The notes beneath the pieces were generated by a model. The model searched no databases. It had not been told where the DNA came from and saw only the letters and a list, made by a program, of their open reading frames with translations. From Dermanyssus gallinae (Eukaryota > Arthropoda > Arachnida > Mesostigmata > Dermanyssidae), in assembly GCA_003439945.1 (NCBI GenBank), contig QVRM01001379.1, forward strand, positions 1-64,000: a DNA stretch of 64,000 nucleotides, read 5' to 3'. This document shows, piece after piece, positions 22,877-34,107 of this stretch; position 1 is the first letter of the stretch; every line of letters begins with the position of its first letter. A program made the translations under genes and the position numbers.

Positions 22877-24081
22877 GTGCTAGTGTACACCCGAGGAGTG
22901 TGCATTGGATTGGCGGGCCGAGAAAATAATTGCTCTAATCGACGCCTGCAGCACGGAGGAAAACCTCAAGCACCTCCTCACCAAAGAATGGCCATCAACC
23001 CCTTACATGAATGTAACACACCTCGGAACCAGCATCCTGAAGGAGGGCCCTCTTCAGATCCTAATGGCCAAAGAGGACAACCCAGGTAAAGCGGCAAACC
23101 GTTTTGTTGCACAGCACGGTCTGTCAATTCCAGGGCATTTGCGGGGAGACCTGGGACAAGACATGTGTAGGTTATACGGCTGTCCCCCCGTATCAGCGAA
23201 ACGAGAAACGACGCCGACTCTACCACAAGGGCCTTGATGGCACTCCGGCTCCCTAAGGACGCAACAGTAATCCAGGACAAGAACATCCTGGAGCAAGAGT
23301 TAGGACCAGGACCACGCGGGCTCAGGGAATCCTGGACCTATTCCCTGCCACATGACTAGTGAAAAAGAGCAGAAGGGAGTCGGGAAACTTCTCGAGTGTT
23401 TGACCAGAACTCAAATTCTGCACCTCGTAGAATTTGTATTGTAAGGGGACTACCAGTCTGTGGACGGCTCTGGTTCAAGTGGTCCCGGCTGAAGCCGGCA
23501 GCACAGTCGGCATACGGCGAATTATAATGGGGTGGTCCTCGTGCCCCATCTTCGAGTTGAACAGTGTCCTTACATGTCCACGGTGTTAACGAGTAGGGCA
23601 CTCCGCCCCTACGTAAATCTATGAGGCAGTCAAAACTAAGCGCTGTAACAGATGCGGGAGGCTGGGGCATTTCTCTAGGGAGTGCGCGGCAAGAGCTATC
23701 TGCTACAACTGCGGCAATGAGAGGCATGCAGCCAACGTCGCCGAAGCCCTTTGACACAGCGTCCCGATCCACTCCCGGGGGCCACGGCGGATGCCGAAGG
23801 GTTCACCCTGGTAACTCGGAGGGGCCGCAAGAGGGTACCAGAAGGGTCATCACCACTTGCGGACCCCCGGGCCTCCAAGGCTTTCGACAGACAGTAGTAC
23901 AGCACATGCAATGCTCGAAGAGGTCAGCCCCAACGTTCCACTTGAAGATCTTGTCAAGCTTTTAGAAGACCTAACCGCATCATTCAACCAAAATGACAAG
24001 GTTTTAATTGGTAACCAAAATGACAGAAGATTTGAATATCTCCGCCGGCGTGTGGGGCTCCACCGCTACCAACCGAAGTAG
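22877..24081 (+). pseudogene. R1-clade ORF1 (gag-like)
   Basis: The frame starting about 22905 encodes ENLKHLLTKEWPSTPYMNV and ILKEGPLQILMAKED, closely matching DLKHLLSREWPDGAYKNV of the R1 ORF1 at 36.5 kb. After shifts, two zinc knuckles appear at about 23640-23730: CNRCGRLGHFSREC and CYNCGNERH. A tail frame 23857-24081 (LEDLVKLLEDLTASFNQND) ends ORF1. No ORF2 follows. Confidence 0.75.
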
Positions 24082-24089
24082 AGACGTAG

Positions 24090-24746
24090 AGAGCTCTTAG
24101 AGAGCGCGTGCAGGGCCCCCTTCGGCGCCGCAGCACACATACGACTTATAACTAAATACAAATATAATGTATTTAAAGGTTAGTATGAAATAGGGAAAAA
24201 AAGTCACACAAATAGTTCAAATATTAGAATCAACCACCAATATGTAAATCCACTCAGCAGAATGACGCAGCTGTAGTATCCTTACTGAACTTTAGTGAGT
24301 TTAACATTGGGAGAAGCAATATGATCGCGTTTTTTGCAATAGCGCACGTTTCTGATGTGGCGTTGAAGAGAGTTCGGCCTCCATGGAAGCAGACAGAACG
24401 CAAAGTGTAGGGTCGTACACATCACGGTTTCTAGCGACAATCTAAACGCCGGCAGAACCCCGAATCCTGCAACTGAAAAGCTCATCGCATGCATGTGTTC
24501 TTTATCAGACGATGCCTAAATTATCTTATTTATGGCCAACTCGCTATAAATATTGCATCTTATATACATAATTATTAATAGTAAATTTGTGCGTGCAATT
24601 GTTACAGTTATTATTTGTTTTGCTAAGTCTGGTGTGTCTAAGTGATGACTACGCGCAATGACAATATGGAACCAATATGACAACAACAAACTAAAAATAA
24701 CGACGAAAAACGATAGGAAACAAAAGTTGCAAATACAGTTGATTTC

Positions 24747-24791
<45 letters not shown>

Positions 24792-25090
24792 CAAAACTAT
24801 AGTTAAACACAGATTAAAGTGAAGTAAAGATATTTACCTCTATGAACTGCACAGTGGCCAGCTTTCTACTCAATCAACGGTGCTCTCCTTTTTGCCTTAA
24901 TGGCAGCAGATCTCTTACAAAAATTTGTAGGCGTTTTTGTAGTAAAGTTTGCCAAACTCATGCAAATTTCTAAAAGACGAGTTTTCGGTACAAGAGCTGA
25001 AACAATCTTTGCCAACGGCGGCTTATTTTTTTAAATATTTTCGTGAGCCTAATTAATGCCCGTGCATGTTTTTCATGTCGTGGCTAATTT
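24090..25090. other. No gene recognised, with (TA)n at 24751-24788
   Basis: AT-rich sequence after the R1 fragment. It holds a (TA)n tract of about 19 units at 24751-24788. No coding motif was seen; this tract has no clear transposon boundary beside it. Confidence 0.6.
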
Positions 25091-25096
25091 TTAATC

Positions 25097-25222
25097 TACT
25101 CCTGCATATACCTTGTCTAAATTGAAAACCATGTAAACCAATTTAAGAGTGGCCGGTCTGGGTCTCGAACCCAGTCCTCTCGAATGCAAAGCAAAGGCTT
25201 TGCCACTAAGCCATCTTGCTCT
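25097..25222 (-). repeat. tRNA-derived SINE-like unit 1
   Basis: On the minus strand 25150-25222 has a Pol III A box (TGGCTTAGTGGC), a TGC-type anticodon loop region (CTTTGCAT) and a perfect T arm (CTGGG TTCGAGA CCCAG). The acceptor ends do not pair, so it is not a working tRNA gene. The flank ACCTTGTCT..ATTG.AAACCATG is shared with unit 2, giving a body as well as a head, as in a SINE. Confidence 0.6.
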
Positions 25223-25565
25223 GTGGCTTTGCAATGGCAGCATATGTGTATGCCAATCTATGGAGTACAACCTACGTTTGCCTGTGAGGTCTCCGCACGA
25301 GGTGTTATAGCCTGTTACAGAACTGGAAATGAGATGTTCTTTATTTTTAACTAAATATATGTGTACAACGTTCTCTTTAACTTTCTATCTGTAGAATCAT
25401 GCAATGTTCATATACTTAGGTGAGATAATATCTACGTTTTTTTAATAGAGAAAAATAGTTTTTATCCACCCTCCTTTACATTGATTTACAAAAGTATATT
25501 TTAAGTATAGGTCTATAAGAGACACACATCAACAAACAGCCTCGTTACAGTTATTTTTTCGTACC

Positions 25566-25692
25566 CACTCCGGCATTTACCTTGTCTGAATTGGAAACCA
25601 TGAAAACAAATTTAAGCGTGGCCGGTCTGGCCCTCGAACTCTGGCCTCCCGAATGCAACGCAAAGGCTTTTGCCACTAAGCCATCTTGCTAG
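25566..25692 (-). repeat. tRNA-derived SINE-like unit 2
   Basis: Second copy about 470 bases from the first, same strand, with the same A box and TTCGAG B-box core but a decayed T stem. Body sequence ACCTTGTCTGAATTGGAAACC matches unit 1. Confidence 0.6.
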
Positions 25693-25819
25693 TGGGATCT
25701 AGGAGGAATTCAGGGATTGGTTACTGGTCCCCATGTGACCAGCTATCTCAGCTCTCTTCTCTCCCTTAACTATCTAAACTGTAGTTTTGATGGCTACTGA
25801 TGTTACCTTGTGTCTATCT

Positions 25820-26100
25820 AAAACTTTTTCGAGCTGACTCTTAGCCAACATTTAGCGCCCACGTATTTGCTTTCGCAGTGTTTCGTAAGGCGGACCACAT
25901 TTAAATATCAAAGAGAAAACTTATGCAAGCCGATCGCTTTTGCTGATGATACGACGTTGCTTTTTCGGCTCTATGCCTCCGAAATATGTTTAAAGTTGCC
26001 TCATCTCCAATCACAAGTGGAAACAGTATTTTCGATCTTTAATACTTATCACTTCAGTTCATTCACCATACCATTGGTAGTTACTAGTGATTTGCATGCC
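25820..26100 (+). pseudogene. LINE RT fragment (FADD box)
   Basis: The frame from 25867 encodes KPIAFADDTTLLFRL, an F/YADD catalytic box with the TTLL continuation common in CR1/L2-like RTs, and runs to a stop at 26103. The first 80 bases match the repeat at 11205-11290. Confidence 0.65.
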
Positions 26101-26300
26101 TTATAATTCACTGTTACAACTAAGCAGGTATTTCACACGTTCCTGCAGTGATTGTGCGTTGATTGACGTGCATCCTGTCAAGTGGTAGCGGTTGATGTTA
26201 CATTCTCCACAAAATTTGCACACACATTCGTCAATTTCATAACACGCTCCTTTCAGACAAATATAATGGTGATAACTAAGCCAGGTCTTACACAACAGTG
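26101..26300 (-). pseudogene. LINE ORF2 C-terminal finger
   Basis: Minus-strand frame encodes TWLSYHHYICLKGACYEI and CVCKFCGECNINRYHLTGC. It matches the 63.6 kb fragment (WHGYHQYLCLKGKCFQINE, CVCKYCGEIDIDRYHVMKC) residue for residue at the cysteines and histidine. C-x2-C...H-x4-C tails of this sort close many LINE ORF2 proteins. 26300-27100 holds nothing recognised. Confidence 0.65.
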
Positions 26301-27129
26301 TCCGATTTGTTTGTAAAGTCTTTTTCCACTTATCTGTGGAGAACGCCCTCTGTATAGTTCTGAATTACCAAATTAATATTTATTTCTTCTCTAAACACTA
26401 GTTATCGATAAGTCGCGATAAGCAAAATTTATCCGAGCGGAATTTCGGCAGGCGTTCCTGCACCGGCTGATCCTGTTTAACTACTAAAAGTTCTTCATGT
26501 ATCTAACAGAGGGAGGCAAAAGGTTATGCCGTTCGTCAATCAAAACTTGCAACTTCTGTCGCTTGTGGCCGCATTTTTCTCCTCTACCTAAAGACAGATA
26601 CCTACAGCAGCCTAGAGTATAAGTTGGAATAGCTGGAGCAACGCGACTTTTGAAAACTTCGGGTTTATATAGGTTAATTCGCCTTATCCACACATTTCTC
26701 CCCAAGGGGACTTGCGCTCTAGATAGTTGTGATCATTATACTGCGGTTATTTGGGTATGTATTACATAATTAAAATTTAGTCGTCAGCTTTGTAATATAG
26801 TTTAAAGTTTTGCTGTAAAATATCTACAGAGTGTTAAATGCTTAAATTATTACACGTATACATACCGCATCACGTCATTTTTACAATGCTTCCCTCACGC
26901 AACCGTGTGCTTAAAAAAGAAATAGACTGCGACAGATTGAGTTTGTATGTGCCCACAAACCGCGCAAGCATAATAATCTTGAGATTTAAACTTATTTTAT
27001 CTGATAGCAAAATATTAATCTAGCAAATCCGCCCGCCTCCGTGTTCGATTACATAGCACAGCTAAGTCGCACTGTTTAAAATGGGAATCTAGGGGCCAGA
27101 GAATTTTTGGAGTCGTTCTAGGAGATTTA

Positions 27130-28613
27130 ATCTTACGCAACCGTTTTAGAAATCTGGACTGTATTCTGCCAATCATTTTTTGACATTTTACCTCTCAATG
27201 AAATCATGATCCCAAGGTTAAATTCTTTAACACGACACACTTGAGTGATGGAGCCACCCAAGTTTTTTTCCGGCGGGCTATTGAGCAATGCCACTAACCG
27301 ACGAATAAACTGGGCAACAAGGCTATTTAGAATACGCGCTTTATTTACATAAAGGATAAGAATTTGTTTTAGCATCAAATGACCAGTTCCCTCATGGGTG
27401 TGCGTCAGTTGTATGTCCTGGTAACCCTCCAGGGTAACAGCGACATAACGATCTCTTTTCGAGCTATGCATTTGAGCTCGTATTTCACTTGAGATCTTGT
27501 TGTCGTTGGTATGCGGTTAAAAAAGAAGCTGCAAAACTCCTCATTGAAGGAAACATAGTTCGCAAATTTACAGTCTAATTCATTAACATGATATCTTTAA
27601 CAACGGTTTGCGGCGGTGGGACGTCACAGCGATAAGAAACTCGCCGTGTGAATTTCTTGATCACACCTCTCAGTAGACGTCTATCTTTTTCGTTTATGGG
27701 GTACCACACTTAAGAGGCATACGTCATGATTGCTTTTACTTAAGTATTAAATAATTTTATATACAGTTCTGGATTTTTAACAATGAAGGATCTGAGGATC
27801 TAGTTGCATCTTTTCGTCGCCTTAAGGGCTACCTGTCGACACTGCTCTGAAAATTTCATGTCAGGTGTCATAATTATACCTAAGTCCCTCATTGCTGTTA
27901 CATTTTCGAGTGGAACATTGTTGATTTTATATACAACGTGATGATTTCTTCTTCCAAAGTGCATTACTTTACACTTCGAGATCGACAGTTTCAAGTCTAA
28001 TTTCTGCGTCCATTCATAAAAATTGTCTATGCATCTCTGCATGCGTTCACAGTCTGATGTAGAATTGGCGCGTGCATATAATTTTACGTCTTCAGCATAT
28101 ACTTTTGTCGATACCTTATCGGGTATTATGGATAAAATTGAGTTTGTATACAAAATGTAGCATAAGCAGCCAAGAACTGTTCCTTGCGGACAGCCTGAGG
28201 TGACCTTAGCGGGAGTCGAGACAGAGTCGTTCACCTTTACAAAAAAAGCTTCTATCAGTCAGAAAGCTTTTTATCCAACGTAGAATTTTTGGTCCTACGC
28301 CGTGTCGGGATATACAGTCCAACAATTTAGTGTGGGTGGCGGATTCGAAAGCTGACTTAAAGTCAAAATACAGTACGCCGAAGGAGTCTCCTCGATTCAT
28401 CATTTCTCCGAAGTCTTGCTCACGCATCAATAGCTGTAGAACAGTGGACCTTCCGGGTCGGTAGGCGAACTGTTCTTTACAAATCAGGTTTTGCGAATCA
28501 GCGTTTCGATAAATGGTGTCTCCGATAACACTCTCGAACAGCTTTAACTGCACCCATGTCAGTGAAACATTCCGTTTATTTTCAACGCACGTTGTATTTC
28601 CTTTTTTGTGCAC
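27130..28613 (-). pseudogene. CR1/Jockey-like LINE RT
   Basis: Minus-strand motifs in order: QFAYRPGRSTVLQL, FDFKSAFESATHTKLLD, IKSFLTDRSFF, then after a shift in an A7 run near 28240, VTSGCPQGTVLG, KVYAEDVKLYA, LDLKLSISKCKVMHFG, MRDLGIIMTP, and a thumb/C-terminal piece LLRGVIKKFTRR near 27630-27660. The catalytic box reads YAED (28088-28099) instead of YADD. The first Asp of the DD pair is replaced by Glu. No endonuclease domain remains, so the copy is 5' truncated. Confidence 0.8.
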
Positions 28614-28779
28614 TAGGATTAGGGTACACTATGGCCACCTTGAACAAATCAGGAAGCAGACCTTCGTTCAGAGTTCGTTCAAGAATCACGGATAATAGAA
28701 TGCAAACATGTTGCAAACAAAGGGGGAGGTGTCGACAGTGTCTACGTAGTGGATATCATTAGCAGCATCCATGTAAGGC

Positions 28780-29590
28780 GCCACCAATTTATTTAAGGTA
28801 ATTTAACACTAATTTATTTACAAAATTTGATCTTAATTGGCATGGTTTTATAATGATCTAAGATCAAAATTACATAAAATAGTAGTGGACACTGCCACCC
28901 TGCTGAATGCATTGTGCATTCTAAGAATGAGGTAAAGCATTCCCCCAAGCTGTCCTACATAGCTATCCCTAAAATTCAGGCACAAAAGCTGAGCCAGGCG
29001 AAACAATGTGGCCTGATTCTGCTACAATCTGTAGATTAATGTAGCGGTGACCACTGCAACCCATTTAGTCGGCTAGCAATTTGTCTTAATCAAATCTTGA
29101 GATCAGTGCAAAAATTCATATTTGTTGTAAGGAATGGGCATCTTTAACCAAAGTGAAATCCGAACAGATTGGCCCCTGGACCACTCCTCTAATGCCGCGA
29201 CGAAATCTCCAGTAATCACCACCCAATTGTTTGCCACACGGTTCAACCTCATACTACTAACTCCGTTCGGACTTTAATAAAAGCCTCTGAGCTTTTCTTG
29301 AGCAAGAGCTAGTAACTGCAGATTTCCATCACATTTGTTTTCATCCAGACCTAAGCCATAGCTTATTGCCTGCTTACTTTATTTCAGTCTAATGGATAAT
29401 CGGTTAAATGCACGGATTCTCGGACAGGACTTGTTCGCCTGAAGCATACAGCGACTTCTTCGTAAAAAGCGTGTTACATTGCTGATCACAACTGAATGCT
29501 GAGATACGCATATATATGGATAATAACTTGAATACAACTGCATATACATATATTCATGATACCGGTAAAATAATCAATCATATTTATTTA
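28780..29590. other. No gene recognised
   Basis: AT-rich flank of the RLE element. No motif was seen on either strand. Confidence 0.5.
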
Positions 29591-29595
29591 AGCCA

Positions 29596-29834
29596 GCCAA
29601 GGCATACAGGAGTCGCCAAGTTTGGGCGCGGCGCGCTTTTAAATTTATCACGGAGAGAAAGATCCATTCCAAGACGCCGCGCTGAGACGTTGGAGGCGCC
29701 TTAACGGACGTCGCTCAGATGTTAGAGGGCATTAGTCCTGATTTGGCAGCAATTTTGAAGACGATTGCAGAGGCCCTAAAACCTCTCTTGGCTCTCCTTC
29801 CACTGGCAGAGAAGCTTAAAGCTTTTACATCATA
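29596..29834 (+). other. Likely 5' untranslated region of RLE element
   Basis: Composition becomes GC-rich at about 29596 and continues without interruption into the ZnF-containing frame. Short frames here lack motifs. The exact 5' end was not determined. Confidence 0.4.
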
Positions 29835-30731
29835 ATGCCAGATAACAAGATCCCAAACGGAAGTGAGGCCGATCATGCTTTTGTAGTCGGTGACCCCAAC
29901 AGGGCTACATGTCCTGTGTGTAGAGGTGTTTTCACGAGGAGGGGTCTTGCCAGACATATATCGGTCAGACACGCCGATGCCGTCAACAGGCCGTCTACAT
30001 CCAACCAGGCTCTGGCAGAAGACTTTGACGCTAACACACTACTCATCGATATCCAGGCAAACATGCGTCAAGCCAAACTGTTACGCATTTTACCTAAATC
30101 TGTGCGGTCCACTGTTGCGGAGGAGCTTACTAAAGTCTTCCTAAATGTCGCCAAGGACAACGACCTCTCTGCCTGGTACTCCTTGTTCTCTTTCGCTCCG
30201 GTCGTGTTGCTACTCCCTCGAGCCAGAAAGAATGCTCAATCCCTGCCTGTTCTGGTCAGGAAGAAACTACGCGACTTTTCATCGGGATTGAGGCTCAGGG
30301 ATCAGACACACGAGGGACCAGGACGCAACATGATGGCCCACCTCGAGGATGACCTCCCCAGACGAGTGAAAGTCAAGCTATCAGAAGGTGCTGCCAGATT
30401 GGTAAGCTCCAACGAAAATACAGAAGCTCTCCGCTCCAAACATCCAGATGCGCCTACGGATCTTTCCATGCCCACACCACCGGCAGTCACACTGCCTTCT
30501 TCAACCTCACGTGAAAAGGTACTGAGTGCGATGAAGACATTTAGCAGAAGTTCAGCCGCAGCCTTAGACTTCATACGACCCCGTCTGTTGCAGGACTTGT
30601 TGTCTGGTACGCTGGGCAGCACGGCCGGTCGACTGGCGGACGCCATTGCTAAAGTGGTGGATGTACTCAGATGGGACTCGCCCCCGTCTTGTCTTTTACC
30701 GCTCACCTTTGGGGCAAGGACGTTTGTATAA
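29835..30731 (+). pseudogene. RLE-type LINE, N-terminal half with C2H2 finger
   Basis: A 298-residue frame starts with ATG at 29835. A C2H2 finger lies at residues 26-46: CPVC, then RGLARHISVRH (C-x2-C-x11-H-x4-H). R2-group elements use such N-terminal fingers to bind target DNA. The frame goes on through a linker to FGARTFV and stops at TAA 30729-30731. The codons after it (KKDGSLRPIAFSSVVRRLAAKIG) continue the RT finger motif in the same frame, so the stop is a single nonsense change. Clade among RLE elements is uncertain. Confidence 0.75.
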
Positions 30732-31535
30732 AAAAAAGATGGCTCGTTACGTCCAATCGCTTTTTCCTCAGTCGTTCGCAGACTGGCGGCCAAAATCGGC
30801 TGCTAAGATAATAGGGAAGCTATTTCAGCAACTCTTGGTCAACACCAGCTGGGATTCGCTACCCCGGGGGGTACAGAGGTAGTAGTCCATTGTGCTCGTG
30901 CGCTTTTGCAATCGCGCAAAATGCCAACGGCGATGGTCAAGCTGGACTTCCGAAACGCCTTCAATAGCGTCCGGAGGGACCATTTGCTTCGAGCCGTCAA
31001 GTCGTGGGCACCATTACTGTTTCACCAGACAAACCTGGCCTATGGTTCAGAACCATCCCACCTGGTAATGCCCCACAACGCTATGCTATCGCAGGCAGGT
31101 CTTCAGCAGGGTGATCCCCTGGGTCCTCCACTTTTTTGTTTGTGTATCAAGGAATTGGTGGATTCACTGCTGTGTTCCCTTAATGCCTGGTACTTAGATG
31201 GTGGGGTTCTGGGCGGGTGCCTCCCGACCGTACTTGACGACGTACGGAAAGTTATTGAATTTAGTGCTATTAGCGGTCTGACATTGAACCCAGTCAAATG
31301 TGAAATATATGTCACAGCTCAAAACGAAGTTGAGCCATTAGATTTAACTAATCTTTTTAACTTACTTCCGGGCTGTCGTGTAGTGGGCAAGATTAACCTG
31401 GAGCTGCTAGGTGTCCCCTTATTGCCGGAAGGCATTGCAAAGACATTTGACAGTCGAAGGAACAGACTTGACTTCGCGGTAAGCAGACTACCCCAATTGG
31501 GGGCCCACTGCGGCCTATTCCTTCCTAGATCTTAG
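30732..31535 (+). pseudogene. RLE-type LINE, reverse transcriptase
   Basis: After a shift near 30785 and another in a G6 run near 30866, the frame reads VVVHCARALLQSRKM, VKLDFRNAFNSVRRDHLL, AGLQQGDPLGPPLFCL, AWYLDGGVLGG and ISGLTLNPVKCEIY. These are RT motifs 3 to 6 of an unusual YLDD-type LINE. The catalytic box is YLDG here (31191-31202; GGT for GAT/GAC), so the second aspartate is lost, while the related copy at 62.5 kb keeps YLDD. A stop at 31533-31535 ends the block. Confidence 0.8.
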
Positions 31536-31552
31536 AAAGGCGACTAGCAAAC

Positions 31553-32281
31553 TTGATTAATAGAGCACCGTCTGTTGCCGATAAAGCCAGGCTTCGAGCT
31601 GTGAGTAGTCAAGGGGCTGGGGCTTGGCTACACGCCCTACCATGTCCGCGAATTGGGACTCTGTTAGACGACGAGACCACGCGCATAAGCGCAGGGCTGC
31701 GGCTTGGTGTTGACCTAGTCGTGCCCCACCGATGTCGTTGTGGTGATTTTGTGGACGCGTTGGCCGATCATGGCCTGTCATGCGCATTAAGTGCAGGCCG
31801 ACGAGCACGTCACTCCGCTTTAAATGACAGCTCTAGTCGCGCACTTCGATCTGCCGGCTTCCCATGTGTTTTAGTGCCCCCGGGTCTATCGAGGGATGAC
31901 GGAAAAAGACCTGACGGCCTGACTTTGACGCCCTTTGAGCGTGGCCGCATGCTTGTTTGGGACGCAACTGTAACCGACTCATTAGCCCCTTCGATGGTCG
32001 GTGCAGGTGCGGAGCGAGCATGTCATGCTTCCAGGTTAGCTGAGGCTTGCAAATGCAGAAAATATTCCAGTGTGGATTATCCGCACGAATTTTGTCCGTT
32101 GGCGTTCGAGACTATGGAAATTGTAGGCCCCCTTACGCTCAAACTGCTTCAACGCGTAGGCAAAAACCTTACTCTTTCGACAGGAGACTCGAGAGCATCC
32201 GAATTCTTGCGTCAGAGGCTGTCGCTCAGCATTCAACGAGGAAATGCAGCGTCTGTTCGGGGCAATGTTGAACTGGGCTAA
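31553..32281 (+). pseudogene. RLE-type LINE, CCHC finger and endonuclease
   Basis: An unbroken 242-residue frame holds the C-terminal module: CRCGDFVDALADHGLSC with GRRARH (CCHC-like finger) and KRPDGLTLTPFERGR..VWDATV, a PD-x15-D restriction-like nuclease core with downstream lysines. The end, SLSIQRGNAASVRG, is shared with copies at 60.0 and 63.5 kb. This domain nicks the target so that the RNA can be copied in place. It looks intact in this copy. Confidence 0.85.
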
Positions 32282-32375
32282 CCCTGGGTTAGAGAACCCG
32301 TAATCACACGTTCGCGCGGAGACAATTGTCCACTCCAAAGTGCTAACATAACAAATTTATATAAATAATAAATCT
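32265..32375 (+). repeat. RLE element 3' UTR, copy 1
   Basis: Contains CTGGGCTAACCCTGGGTTAGA, ACACGTTCGCGCGGAGACAA and GTGCTAACATAACAAA. The same block occurs at 50030-50115, 53290-53380 and 54770-54860, two of those without coding sequence, marking extreme 5' truncations of the same family. Confidence 0.75.
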
Positions 32376-32479
32376 GTTAAAATTGCAAAAAAAATCATAT
32401 TTATTTCACTCAAATAGAGTATGTACAAAATAGTTCATGTTATTGTTAAACATAATTACTTATTAACCTGTTGCTACTA

Positions 32480-32715
32480 GAACAACAACATCACCTAATG
32501 CGCCTTGAAGGCACTTGATCCGCACGCGCCTCAGGAACGTGTCTTAAACGCCTTCCACTAGCTTTCTGTATTTAGACAGATAAGGCTCCCAGACAGGGGA
32601 GCAATATGTAAGAACAAAATATTTATAAGGCGAATCTACGCATGAGAAATCGTTAAAGTGAAACAGCGGAACACAGCGGTACTTATAATGGTACCTATGA
32701 GCAAGTGTGGGCCGG
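32480..32715. repeat. Dispersed repeat X, copy 2
   Basis: Matches 20185-20450 (see that copy). Lies between the RLE element and an old R1 fragment. Confidence 0.75.
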
Positions 32716-33172
32716 TAGTGTGGGGCTCCAACCCACTGAAAACCAGTCATGTCCTAATCCCCGCAATGGATCGGGAACTGCATAAGCATAACTTCAAATC
32801 GAAGGGGGAGAGTAGTTTAAGCATTTAGCTATCCCGGGATGCCCTTCGGGATGATGTCGTGCAGTAACGGTTTTTCTTCTCCTTGGCGCGCAGGATGTTT
32901 TCCATAGTGAAAGCAATGCTGGTGTAGTCGTCGCGTGACTTAATCATAAGCTGTATGATCGTTCTAAGGGTGCCGTCGTCAGCCCTAGGTAGACCCGCAC
33001 GCTGAGCGGCTCATTCCGGGCACCACAAAATTGTATGCTCAGGCGTGTCCTCTGATTCGCTTTGGCAATACTTGCAGAATGGAGATGTGGTTTTCCCAAT
33101 TCTGAACAAGTATGACTGGAAATCACCGTGTCCTATAACGACCTGAATGGTGTAGAACGTTAACTCCCACTT
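32716..33172 (-). pseudogene. Older R1 C-terminal fragment
   Basis: Minus-strand frame 33011-33217 encodes GHGDFQSYLFRIGKTTSPF and CKYCQSESEDTPEHTILWC, the R1 C-terminal finger; ENILRAKEKKNR near 32880-32920 is the R1 end. Its upstream part is cut off by the A-tail of a second R1 copy at about 33172, so the younger R1 landed in this one. Confidence 0.75.
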
Positions 33173-33174
33173 TT

Positions 33175-33330
33175 TTTTAATGGGAGGTTTCGGGAATGCA
33201 TGATGCACATACGCCACTAGCAGCCTGCGTGACTAGTGTGAGACTCGCAAACTCACTAAACCCGGATTCCTCCCCACCCCCCAGGCTCGGTATTACTTTG
33301 GCATTACATCGAAGCCGTAGGAGAGGCGTC
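33175..33330 (-). other. R1 3' untranslated region with A-tail
   Basis: The minus strand ends in about eight A residues (33172-33179) after GGGAGG sequence. Homologues lie at 16060-16215, 1805-1935 and 58190-58320. Confidence 0.6.
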
Positions 33331-33380
33331 TCTGCCGTTCTCCTTCAATCAGCTCTATCCCTGACTATCATCCCGCATGT

Positions 33381-34107
33381 TTACCTGCGGTTGGATAGGG
33401 GGATGCCATTTTGTAATCCGTCCTGTGAGGGTGCGTCGAGACCATGAGGGCCTGGCTGCTCCCCACCCCCTCCCCCCTCCCTCGGCTCCTCGTCTCGACC
33501 ACTCTCCCGAGAGACCCGCTCAAACCTCTCCCGCCTGGCCGTTTCCTTGGCTGTCTTGAGTGTCAAAACGGCGTCGAACAAGTTCGTCCCCTCCCTCCAT
33601 GCCTCCGCCGAAGTCATCATATGGGAAACCACCTCCTTGATGGGTCGGCCTCTCACAGCAGTTGGTGCTGCGTCCCGTGCTTCCCTGGAGCATAACTCCC
33701 ACCTGGCCGGTACATCCAGGCCCTGATATCCGGGATCAGAGTCCTTACCCGGTGCCCGGGCGCACCGTCCTGAATGGAGTCCCATTCGGCCTGCCAAATG
33801 TCAAAGGTGATATTCTCTTCCTCCGCCTTTTCTTTTCCGGGTCTTCCCACAAGCGGCGTCATTCATTTGCTTTCAGGTCCCAGGGGACTGTGCTAGCCAG
33901 AACAAGGACAGCCGCTGTGCTGACTGTTCTATAGGCAATCGTAATACGCAGAGCAGACACTCTTTGGGCTTTGCGTAGCGTTGCCCTGTTGTTGGCTGCG
34001 GACAGTGTAGTTGACGGCCACACCGGAGCTGCAAATAAAGCTATGGACTCAGCTACCGACATAATAAGGTGCCTTCTTGACTCCCGTAGGCCATAGTTGT
34101 TTGGCAT
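33381..34107 (-). pseudogene. R1 ORF2 C-terminal region
   Basis: Frames encode SALRITIAYRTVSTAAVLVLA (about 33910-33970), TFDIWQAEWDSIQDGAPGHR (about 33730-33810) and IRAWMYRPGGSY. These are the post-RT R1 signatures in order. Two shifts separate them. The C-terminal finger itself is degraded in this copy. Confidence 0.8.

Noticed and set aside
25150..25222. Functional tRNA-Ala gene
   Set aside because: A box, B box and T arm are good, but the acceptor stem does not pair and a body sequence is shared with a second copy.
26500..26700. Possible CD36 exon (minus frame PLGRNVWIRRINLYKP)
   Set aside because: It faintly resembles the segment after the PHF motif, but no acceptor gives the phase 0 start needed after the 49648 donor without meeting a stop.
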